A stretch of DNA of 64,000 bases, from positions 310,001-374,000 of the forward strand of contig JAWKWE010000004.1 of the NCBI GenBank assembly GCA_041397645.1. Direction: 5' to 3'. This stretch comes from Hyphomicrobiaceae bacterium (lineage in GTDB: Bacteria; Pseudomonadota; Alphaproteobacteria; Rhizobiales; Hyphomicrobiaceae). The stretch's first letter is position 1. Every line of letters begins with the position of its first letter. This document shows positions 25,728 to 32,505 of the stretch, one piece after another. The notes under the pieces were generated by a model. That model saw nothing but the letters and a program-made list of their open reading frames with translations. It ran no database searches and was not told the DNA's origin. Made by a program: the position numbers and the translations under genes.

Positions 25728-25750
25728 GCCTCGGCCCATCGGGCCGGGGC
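25728..25750 (+). terminator. Rho-independent terminator after the HerA gene
   Basis: A ten-bp stem (one G-T pair) with an ATC loop, arms 25728-25737 and 25741-25750, followed by TTGTCTTT. It lies 55 bases past the stop codon. Confidence 0.8.
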
Positions 25751-25896
25751 TTGTCTTTATCCGGTCGCCATCTGACGTTAACGCACTCGCCGTGAGACAA
25801 ATCAGGCAAGTTCCATATTTGCAATTGCCCGAATGTTGTCAGCACGCCAAATTACCCTGACGATCTCACGTTAGAAATCAATGAGGTTGGGGCCGC

Positions 25897-27342
25897 ATGA
25901 GCACCATTTTCCCCGTCATTCTGTCGGGCGGTTCGGGAACCCGTTTATGGCCGTTGTCGCGCGCCATGTACCCCAAGCAATTCATCCGGTTCTTCGACGG
26001 ACAGAACGCAAGCTTCCTCGGAGCAACGCTCCAGCGGCTGAAGACCGACGCGGGCTTCGCGCCACCGATCCTGCTATGCAATAACGATCACCGCTTTCTG
26101 GTTCAGGAAGAAGTTGATCGCGCCGGGATCAAACCACGCGCCATCATTCTGGAACCCATCGCTCGCAATACGGCGCCAGCGATTGCCGTTGCGGCACTTG
26201 CAGCTTTGCGAGAGAACCCCGCAGCCGTGCTCGTCGTCATGCCGTCTGACCATGTGGTCCGCGACGAGGCGCGTTTTGTCGAAGGCATCCGCCGCGCCGC
26301 CAAGGTCGCCGCTACGGGGCGGCTTGTTTTGTTTGGCATCAAGCCGAGCGAACCACACACGGGCTATGGGTACATCCGCCAAGGTGCTCCGCTGGAAGGA
26401 TTCAACGGTGGCGCTTATACGGTCGAGGCGTTCTACGAAAAGCCTGACAAGCAAACAGCCGAGCTCTATGTCGCGAGCGGCGACTACTTTTGGAACAGCG
26501 GAATCTTCGTTCTAAGCGCGCGGACATACCTTGAAGAAGTCGCACGCCTTGAGCCGCAGATTCTCGAGGCTGCGCGCGCGGCATTGGCACGAGCGTCCGA
26601 CGATCTGGGCTTTGTGCGCCTTGACAAGGATTCTTTCGCAGCATCGCCAAATATCTCCATCGACTATGCGATCATGGAGAAAACCACCTCCGCTGCCATG
26701 CTTTCGCTCGACGTTGGCTGGAACGACGTCGGCTCTTGGAGTTCGCTGTGGGACATCGCGCCCCGCGATGAGAAGGGCAACTACATCCACGGCGAGGCTG
26801 TGCTCGAAGATACCGCGGGCTGCTATGTCCATTCAGAAAAATCGATCGTATCGACGATAGGACTTAAGGATCTCGTCATCGTCGATACGCCAGATGCGCT
26901 GCTGGTTGCCGACAAAAACCGCACGCAGGATGTCTCGAAGATCGTCCAGCGCCTGAAGACGTCAAACCGCAAAGAGCAAGAGCAGCATCTGCGGAATTAT
27001 CGCCCGTGGGGCTACTTCGAGACGCTGAACATCGGGCCGCGCTTCCAGGTCAAGCTGCTGCACGTCAAGCCTGGAGGCAAGCTCTCCATGCAGATGCACC
27101 ATCATCGCTCGGAACACTGGATCGTGGTTCAAGGCACCGCCAAAGTCGTCATCGGCGAAGTCGAGAGGCTCGTTCGTGAGAACGAAAGCGTCTACATCTT
27201 CGCCACGCAATGGCACCGGCTGGAGAACCCCGGCAAGGTGCCGGTCGAAATCATCGAGGTGCAGATCGGCTCCTACCTCGGCGAAGATGACATTCTGCGG
27301 ACCGACGACATCTATCACCGGGCCCCGGAAGAGACGAAATAG
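25897..27342 (+). CDS. manC: Mannose-1-phosphate guanylyltransferase / mannose-6-phosphate isomerase
   Basis: A 481-residue bifunctional type II enzyme (ManC/CpsB/AlgA group). The N-terminal nucleotidyltransferase has the signature FPVILSGGSGTRLWPLSR (residues 4-21) and later FYEKPDKQ and NSGIFVLSA; the C-terminal cupin isomerase domain (about 335-475) has RPWGYFETL, KLLHVKPGGKLSMQMHHHRSEHW with metal-binding His. It makes GDP-mannose from fructose-6-phosphate via mannose-6-phosphate and mannose-1-phosphate, given a phosphomannomutase elsewhere. It stands alone between terminators. The nearby polysaccharide locus lacks sugar-nucleotide genes, so this is a likely supplier. Confidence 0.93.
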   Translation: MSTIFPVILSGGSGTRLWPLSRAMYPKQFIRFFDGQNASFLGATLQRLKTDAGFAPPILLCNNDHRFLVQEEVDRAGIKPRAIILEPIARNTAPAIAVAALAALRENPAAVLVVMPSDHVVRDEARFVEGIRRAAKVAATGRLVLFGIKPSEPHTGYGYIRQGAPLEGFNGGAYTVEAFYEKPDKQTAELYVASGDYFWNSGIFVLSARTYLEEVARLEPQILEAARAALARASDDLGFVRLDKDSFAASPNISIDYAIMEKTTSAAMLSLDVGWNDVGSWSSLWDIAPRDEKGNYIHGEAVLEDTAGCYVHSEKSIVSTIGLKDLVIVDTPDALLVADKNRTQDVSKIVQRLKTSNRKEQEQHLRNYRPWGYFETLNIGPRFQVKLLHVKPGGKLSMQMHHHRSEHWIVVQGTAKVVIGEVERLVRENESVYIFATQWHRLENPGKVPVEIIEVQIGSYLGEDDILRTDDIYHRAPEETK

Positions 27343-27370
27343 CCACGAGCCTATCACTTACCAAGCGCGA

Positions 27371-27401
27371 CAAGGCCGGCCATACGTCCGGCTTTGTTTT
27401 T
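27371..27401 (+). terminator. Rho-independent terminator after manC
   Basis: Arms 27371-27379 and 27388-27396 pair over nine bases (one G-T) around an eight-base loop, followed by a T-rich tail. It is 29 bases past the manC stop. Confidence 0.8.
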
Positions 27402-27552
27402 CTGTGATGGCGAATCTTCTTCTTCCCGGCGCAAATTCCTAACGCGGCGTTAACGCGAATTTATCCTTTTTCAACCATGTTGTTGCCATCGGCCCGCGCG
27501 ATGACCCAACGTTGCGGCCGGTTGTAGCTGCGTAGTTCTGGGATCAAGTAGC

Positions 27553-28218
27553 ATGTCTGTCTCCGCACGCGCTCGCCGCTTCGCGATCATTTCGGCCGCC
27601 ACCTCCGCGGCTGTGGTCGGCCTCTTCACATCCACGCACACGGCACGCGCCGACGTCCTGGCCCCGATCTGGTCAGGCGCCTACGCCGGTGTGCACGGTG
27701 GCGCAAACTGGGGCGACATCGAGTTCTCCAACATCGGCTCGGCCAGCGGCTCTGATTTCACCGGAGGCGGTCACGCCGGTATCAACATGGCCTTCGGTCA
27801 ATTCATCGCCGGGTTCGAGGGCGATCTTGATTACGTCGGCGGATCCTACGGCTACGTGAGCGGCGGCTCGCTAGGCAGCATGGACGTGAACTGGCGCGCA
27901 TCGTTGCGTGGCCGGCTTGGCATGAATGTCGGACCGGCGTTGCTGTACGCGACCGCGGGTTTCGCTTGGCAGGACGTTAGCGTTGTCGAGACCAGCCTGG
28001 GCGGATTTTCAGCGTCGAACAGTGAAACCCTTTCGGGCGTGGTCTACGGCATCGGTGCGGAAACCTACGTGATGCCTAATCTTTCACTGCGCCTTGAAGC
28101 GTTGCACTACGACTACGGTTCGGAAAAGCTGTCGGTCGGCGGCGCGGCAGGCGCTCTTCAGGAAATCGACCCAAGCGATACGGTGGTGCGCGCCGGCGTA
28201 ACCTTCCATCTCAACTAG
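27553..28218 (+). CDS. Omp25/Omp31-like outer-membrane beta-barrel protein
   Basis: A 221-residue small barrel of the OMP_b-brl/porin_4 type common in Hyphomicrobiales. Signal peptide to about residue 33 (THTARA), then WSGAYAGVHGGANWGD, the usual first strand of Omp25-like proteins, GGHAGINMAFGQFIAGFEGDLDY in the second hairpin, and the C-terminal strand ending VRAGVTFHLN. The last residue is Asn not Phe, slightly unusual for a BAM signal. Such proteins anchor the outer membrane and are abundant; no specific transport role is known. The stop codon lies in the first copy of a 16-bp tandem repeat (28204-28251). The promoter region has a TTAA-N7-TTAT motif at 27450. Confidence 0.88.
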   Translation: MSVSARARRFAIISAATSAAVVGLFTSTHTARADVLAPIWSGAYAGVHGGANWGDIEFSNIGSASGSDFTGGGHAGINMAFGQFIAGFEGDLDYVGGSYGYVSGGSLGSMDVNWRASLRGRLGMNVGPALLYATAGFAWQDVSVVETSLGGFSASNSETLSGVVYGIGAETYVMPNLSLRLEALHYDYGSEKLSVGGAAGALQEIDPSDTVVRAGVTFHLN

Positions 28219-28251
28219 GTTCCATCTCAACTAGGTTCCATCTCAACTGGG
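28204..28251. repeat. 16-bp tandem repeat spanning a stop codon
   Basis: Three direct copies of a 16-bp unit (28204-28219, 28220-28235, 28236-28251; the third has one change) and a degenerate partial fourth. The first copy encodes the final FHLN and stop of the barrel protein, so the repeat arose by duplication of the gene's 3' end. Each intact copy carries CTCAACTAG. Confidence 0.9.
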
Positions 28252-28295
28252 CCCGCCTCAACTAGGCTTCGCGTGCTCAGGACTCGATGTTGCCG

Positions 28296-28886
28296 TTATG
28301 GATCGCTGGCGGGAGCAAGCGGAACAGGGGTTGTGGGCACCAGCTTGCGGTCGCCCCACTCAACCCAGCCGTCCGTTCCTTCAGGGAACCAGTAGAGCTT
28401 GTCGTAACCAAGCGCAGCGATGCGCTGCACGGCATTCCACGCCATCCAGCAATCCGACTGACAGAACACGACGATCGCCCTGGACTTGTCGCCAGCGGTG
28501 AGCTTCGCGAGATTGTCAGTCAGGTAGTTGTCGAATCCGGGTGTAATCCGGCCGCGGCCGACATCAGGTAGCCAAACCGATCCTGGGATCGAGCTATGAG
28601 GACGCGACAGGCGCCACTGTCCGGTCGCCGGATCTGGACCAGCCCCCTCTGACGGCATGACATCCAAGAGAAGCGCGCCTTTCGCGATGAGCTCATCAAC
28701 CTTGTCGAGATCGACGCGCGTGCCGCCCTTCACTGCGTCGGGAACTGCGGCGCGGTAATGGGCAATTCTATATCCTGTCACCGGATCGAAGGCTTCGTCG
28801 TTGTCTTCAGCGATAGCGTCTGCGAGACCGATCACATATACAAATGCGTAGAAGATGACCCGGAAAACGAGCACTCCAATGCGCAT
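28296..28886 (-). CDS. PQQ-dependent catabolism-associated CXXCW motif protein (rhodanese-like)
   Basis: A 196-residue exported protein of the family seen only beside PQQ-dependent alcohol dehydrogenases. N-terminal hydrophobic segment (residues 4-24), then FDPVTGYRIAHYRAAVP, LLLDVMPSEG and the signature FCQSDCWMAWN with Cys142, Cys146 and Trp147; the fold is rhodanese-like. Start chosen at 28886 because it gives a normal signal peptide; the frame runs back to 28982. It is divergent from the cytochrome c-550 gene and shares the control region with the 13-bp motif at 29014. Function is unknown; a periplasmic role in dehydrogenase maturation is inferred from its conserved association. Confidence 0.88.
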   Translation of the reverse strand: MRIGVLVFRVIFYAFVYVIGLADAIAEDNDEAFDPVTGYRIAHYRAAVPDAVKGGTRVDLDKVDELIAKGALLLDVMPSEGAGPDPATGQWRLSRPHSSIPGSVWLPDVGRGRITPGFDNYLTDNLAKLTAGDKSRAIVVFCQSDCWMAWNAVQRIAALGYDKLYWFPEGTDGWVEWGDRKLVPTTPVPLAPASDP

Positions 28887-29009
28887 GTTGCGCAGTTGCT
28901 GACATTGGCTCTTCTTCTCCCGCCGCACGATCGGTCCTCCGAAGTGGTTAAGAAGCGACAGCCTACAGCTCGCTTTCTGCATGGTACGAACCGGCCTCCG
29001 CCATCGGCA

Positions 29010-29026
29010 TTACACTATTTGGCAAT
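29010..29026 (+). promoter_or_regulatory. Shared PQQ-cluster upstream motif, copy 1
   Basis: TTRYACTATTTGGCAAT: the 13 bases ACTATTTGGCAAT at 29014-29026 are identical to 32387-32399, and the flanking four differ by two transitions. The last base lies 107 bases before the cytochrome start codon, the same distance as copy 2 before the dehydrogenase. Probably a binding site for a common regulator; it may also serve the divergent CXXCW gene. Confidence 0.55.
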
Positions 29027-29132
29027 TTCGGCAGACGCCCTCTTGTCTTTAGACTTTCGGCTACGACGCGCCCGCATAAAAAATCAAGAGGCGCCGGACG
29101 TGAGGAAACACTTTCGAGGATCTGCAAACTTG

Positions 29133-29570
29133 ATGCGAACCCGTTTGCCCATTTGGGCGTTGCTTGCGTCGCTCATCGCCACAGCAAGCGCGACTGACTA
29201 CGCCTTGGCCCATGGCGATGTCACACCCCAGCCCATCGACGTAACCGGCCTCAAACCCCTCAAAGAGGGCGAGTGGCTCACCGAAAACCCCTACCGAGGG
29301 GATGCCAAGGCCATCGAGATCGGTGCTTCTGGCTACAATCAGAACTGCGCCCGTTGCCACGGCTTGCAGATGATTTCGGGCGGTCTTGCCCCCGATCTGC
29401 GCTATCTCGAAAAAGGCGATGTGGGCGATGAGTGGTTCATCGAGCGTATTCGCCATGGCGCGCACAAGTCCGATGGCTCGACAGTGATGCCCCCGTTCGA
29501 GGGCGTCTTCAAGCAGGAAGCCATGTGGGCGATCCGCGCCTATATCGAGTCTATGCACACCGACGAGTGA
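29133..29570 (+). CDS. Cytochrome c-550 (PedF-like), electron acceptor of the PQQ dehydrogenase
   Basis: A 145-residue periplasmic monohaem cytochrome. Signal peptide to about residue 27 (ALA-HGD), then HGDVTPQPIDVTGL, the haem site CARCH at residues 72-76, APDLR, and the probable axial Met119 in VMPPFEG. The sequence pattern matches the c-550 group found with ethanol-oxidising PQQ enzymes in pseudomonads (PedF), not the methanol dehydrogenase cytochrome MxaG. An upstream extension of this frame is non-coding; the ATG at 29133 is preceded by GAGGA. It heads the operon cytochrome - binding protein - SoxYZ-like - MBL protein. It should carry electrons from the quinoprotein to the terminal oxidase. 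Confidence 0.9.
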   Translation: MRTRLPIWALLASLIATASATDYALAHGDVTPQPIDVTGLKPLKEGEWLTENPYRGDAKAIEIGASGYNQNCARCHGLQMISGGLAPDLRYLEKGDVGDEWFIERIRHGAHKSDGSTVMPPFEGVFKQEAMWAIRAYIESMHTDE

Positions 29571-29581
29571 TCGGAGTCCCC

Positions 29582-30439
29582 ATGCCTGCAATGCATCTTG
29601 CGCGACTGTGCGTGTTGGCAGCATTTGTCTGGACGACGGTTTCAGCGGGCGTCGAGGCGCGTCCCCTGGAGCAAGTCAAGGCCGCCAACGACCTTTTCGT
29701 CGTCGCCTACGAGGACAACAAGCCGTTCTCGTGGAGCGCCGACGACGGTACGCCGATGGGCATCGACGTCGATTTGGCGAAAGCGATCGCCGAGAAACTC
29801 GGCGTCGACGCAACAATTGAACTTCGGATGCAGGCCGAACGGGCGGACGGCGACGTTCGCACCAACATCATCCGCGGCACGGTGGGTGGCGGCAAAACCG
29901 CCGACATCCTGATGAACGTGCCTTTTGATCCGGAATTTGCACGCAAGTTCGATGACGCGCTGATTGCCAATCCGTATTTCCAGCAAACCGTCGCGCTTGC
30001 CATAAATCCGCAGAAGATCCCGTCCAACGCCACTTTCGAGATCTTTCGCAAGGAGAAGGTCGGCGTGAAGCTTGCAAGCGTCTCTGACTACTTCCTGATG
30101 GGGTATGGGGACGGAGCACTGGTCAACAACATCTCTCATTTCACGCGCGGCCCGGTGGGCGCCAAAGAGTTTGTCGATGGCGAAACCTCCGCAGTGCTGG
30201 GAGTTCGCTCAGAGATCGAAGGCACGCTCGCCGAGCTTGGCGTCAAGGCGACCTTCATCACACCCGACATGCCCGACATCATTCGCAAGACGTGGGCGAT
30301 CTCCCTTGCGACCCATGCAGATAGCAAGGATTTGTCGGATGCCGCGGGAAAAGCTTTGGCGGAGCTACGCAAATCCGGAAGGCTGAAGGAAATATTCGCC
30401 AAATACGGCGTCACCTACATCGCCCCGCCCGAAGGGTGA
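29582..30439 (+). CDS. Quinoprotein dehydrogenase-associated putative ABC transporter substrate-binding protein
   Basis: A 285-residue periplasmic binding-protein-fold protein (SBP_bac_3 type) with a signal peptide (LCVLAAFVWTTVSAGVEA). Seen: LFVVAYEDNKPFSWS at the start of the mature domain, GIDVDLAKAIAEKLG and, at the end, RLKEIFAKYGV, typical of family 3 solute-binding proteins. The start at 29582 follows the cytochrome stop by 11 bases and has a GGAG element. No ABC permease or ATPase lies nearby; the family is known for this genomic link with PQQ dehydrogenases (XoxJ/MxaJ-like role), so it more likely helps enzyme activation than import. That role is inference. Confidence 0.88.
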   Translation: MPAMHLARLCVLAAFVWTTVSAGVEARPLEQVKAANDLFVVAYEDNKPFSWSADDGTPMGIDVDLAKAIAEKLGVDATIELRMQAERADGDVRTNIIRGTVGGGKTADILMNVPFDPEFARKFDDALIANPYFQQTVALAINPQKIPSNATFEIFRKEKVGVKLASVSDYFLMGYGDGALVNNISHFTRGPVGAKEFVDGETSAVLGVRSEIEGTLAELGVKATFITPDMPDIIRKTWAISLATHADSKDLSDAAGKALAELRKSGRLKEIFAKYGVTYIAPPEG

Positions 30440-30496
30440 TATTATAGGCACCGAGGTGGTCGATATTTGCCTTCCAAGGGAATAGGTCGAGACGGC

Positions 30497-31366
30497 ATGT
30501 TGAAATACATAGTTGCAATTGCCGTTTGCATTTTCTGGATCTCGTCTGGCGCAATTGCTGGATCAATCCCGGATGACCCGCTTAATTCGCCGGTTTGGAA
30601 GGATATCGCCATAAAGCAGTTCGGCGATGCCGAGGTAGTTTTTGATGAGCGCGTAAAAGTTCTCGTGCCCAGCGTAGTCGAGAACCAAGCTCAGGTTCCA
30701 GTTATCGCGGACGCCCGCGAACTGCCGAATGTCGACAAGATCGTCGTCATCGCCGACCTCAATCCCATTCAGCACGTCCTCACCTACAGTCCCGAACATG
30801 CCAAGGCCGTACCCTACATCTCGTTTCGCATGAAAGTAGAGCAGGCAACGCCCGTTAGGGCGGCCGCGCTCACCTCGGATGGCGTTTGGCATGTGGGCGG
30901 CGTCTTTCTCGAAGCGGCTGGCGGCGGTTGTTCATCACCGGCCCTGGCTCGCGACGATGCAGACTGGACTGAAACAGTTGGCAAGGCGCAAGGCCGCGCC
31001 TGGCGCAAAGCCGATGGAACGGCTCGCATGCGCCTGCGCGTCAAACATCCAATGGACACTGGCTTGGCCAAGGACAACACGCCGCCGTTCTTCATTGAGC
31101 GCTTGGACGTCAAGGACAAGTCCGGCGATCCGCTTGCCACGCTTGAAATGTTCGAGCCCGTTTCAGAAGATCCAACGATCACGCTGGACATCAAGCTGCC
31201 CCCGTCGGAAGGCTCCTTCATCATCGACGGACGTGACAACAACGGCAACATCTATCGCTCGACGATCCCGGTGCCCTTCGATGGCAGCGCGCTTCCTTCC
31301 GGTTGGAAAGATGCTGGCGAGAAGAACCGCGAAGCCCAACCGGCGATGAGAAGCCGGGCGTCATGA
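30497..31366 (+). CDS. Quinoprotein dehydrogenase-associated SoxYZ-like carrier
   Basis: A 289-residue exported fusion of SoxY-like (about 30-150) and SoxZ-like (about 190-285) domains. Signal peptide IAVCIFWISSGAIA. A Cys stands at residue 145 in AAGGGCSSPA, matching the SoxY swinging-arm cysteine, though here it is internal and not in a C-terminal GGCGG. True SoxYZ carries sulfur intermediates; this fusion family instead accompanies PQQ dehydrogenases. Start at ATG 30497 with AGG upstream is preferred to TTG 30467. The stop overlaps the next start (ATGA), so carrier and metallohydrolase are coupled. No other sox gene is present in the window. Confidence 0.87.
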   Translation: MLKYIVAIAVCIFWISSGAIAGSIPDDPLNSPVWKDIAIKQFGDAEVVFDERVKVLVPSVVENQAQVPVIADARELPNVDKIVVIADLNPIQHVLTYSPEHAKAVPYISFRMKVEQATPVRAAALTSDGVWHVGGVFLEAAGGGCSSPALARDDADWTETVGKAQGRAWRKADGTARMRLRVKHPMDTGLAKDNTPPFFIERLDVKDKSGDPLATLEMFEPVSEDPTITLDIKLPPSEGSFIIDGRDNNGNIYRSTIPVPFDGSALPSGWKDAGEKNREAQPAMRSRAS

Positions 31367-32331
31367 AGCTCGATCGCCGAGATGCCATGCGAGCGGCGAT
31401 CGCAGCCGCAGCCGCGCCGTTTTTGCCAATGTTTTCGGCTGAATCTGCGCCTTTGAGCTACGACCTTAAACCGATCGCCGTCGGTGACGGCATCTGGATG
31501 CTTGCGGGCGTTCCTCAACCCATCACCTTTGACAATGGCGGCGCCATCGCCAACATCACTATCCTCGACAGCACCGAGGGCGCGATCATCGTTGATACAG
31601 GGCCATCACGCCGCTTTGGCGACGAACTCGCTGCTCTTGCAAGAGCGCTGACAAACAAAGATATCGCTCGCGTTTACATCACGCACTTCCATCCCGATCA
31701 TGCCTTTGGAAATCAAGCCTTCACCGCCGACCAGATCGCCGCCCCGCAGGGCGTGATCGATGGCTTGCGGATTGCTGGCGCGGCTTTCTCCGACGCCATG
31801 TACTACATCGCGCGCGATTGGATGCGCGGCACCGAGATCGTTCTACCGAAAAAGGCGGTCACAAGCGGCGTCGAAGAGATCGGCGGACGCAGGCTGCATC
31901 TGTTCGCGCTTTCCGGACACACGCCCTCCGATTTGGCGATCCTCGATGAAACCTCCGGCACATTGATAGCGGGAGATCTGGCCTTCCTGGATCGCGCGCC
32001 AACCACGCCACACGCCAATATCGGGAAATGGCAGGAAAGCATCGTCACCTTGCGGGATCTTGATTTCAAGAGGCTCATACCCGGCCACGGGCCCGCCGAG
32101 GCCGACAAGCGCGCGCTACAGCAGACCCACGATTGGCTGGCAGCCATCGCCGACATCATTCAGAAGAGCTATGAGCGCGGATTAGACATGTTGGAGGCAG
32201 CCCAGCAGCCTCTGCCGCCAGCTTTGCAGAACATCGCACTTGCGCGCTACGAGTTCGAGCGCTCGGTTATGCACCTATATCCAAAATTGGAGGCGGACCG
32301 TTTACCCGAAGTAGGTCGAAAAATCGAATAG
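31363..32331 (+). CDS. Quinoprotein relay system zinc metallohydrolase (SoxH-related, MBL fold)
   Basis: A 322-residue metallo-beta-lactamase-fold protein. The N-terminus has an Arg pair (LDRRDAM) and Ala-rich hydrophobic stretch ending FSAESA, so export is likely and may be by Tat. Zinc motif THFHPDHAFG gives H108, H110, D112, H113; further ligands appear in LSGHTPSD and PGHGPAE. It matches the SoxH-related group that travels with PQQ dehydrogenases and the SoxYZ-like carrier; together they may form a thiol-based relay, but the chemistry is unproven. Overlaps the carrier gene by four bases. Last gene of the operon; the dehydrogenase gene follows after 174 bases with its own control region. 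Confidence 0.88.
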   Translation: MKLDRRDAMRAAIAAAAAPFLPMFSAESAPLSYDLKPIAVGDGIWMLAGVPQPITFDNGGAIANITILDSTEGAIIVDTGPSRRFGDELAALARALTNKDIARVYITHFHPDHAFGNQAFTADQIAAPQGVIDGLRIAGAAFSDAMYYIARDWMRGTEIVLPKKAVTSGVEEIGGRRLHLFALSGHTPSDLAILDETSGTLIAGDLAFLDRAPTTPHANIGKWQESIVTLRDLDFKRLIPGHGPAEADKRALQQTHDWLAAIADIIQKSYERGLDMLEAAQQPLPPALQNIALARYEFERSVMHLYPKLEADRLPEVGRKIE

Positions 32332-32382
32332 CGTCTATTGTAAAATAGTCCTTATTGGACCAACCCGGCTGACCTAGATCGT

Positions 32383-32399
32383 TTGTACTATTTGGCAAT
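32383..32399 (+). promoter_or_regulatory. Shared PQQ-cluster upstream motif, copy 2
   Basis: ACTATTTGGCAAT at 32387-32399 repeats the motif upstream of the cytochrome gene, again ending 107 bases before the start codon. The dehydrogenase leader continues with a purine-rich segment and a strong GAGGAG ribosome site near 32493. Confidence 0.55.
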
Positions 32400-32505
32400 A
32401 AGAGACGGCATATCTCTGCGATAGGGTCTCCTTCAGTGCGACTTCCAAAAAGGGGGGAATAATTTCTCCAAAACCGGAAGCGCCTTTAATAACGAGGAGA
32501 CGCTT

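Noticed and set aside
27450..27464. TTAA-N7-TTAT motif ahead of the Omp25-like gene as a third CtrA site.
   Set aside because: The second half-site lacks the TTAA core and the match is weak; not reported as a feature.
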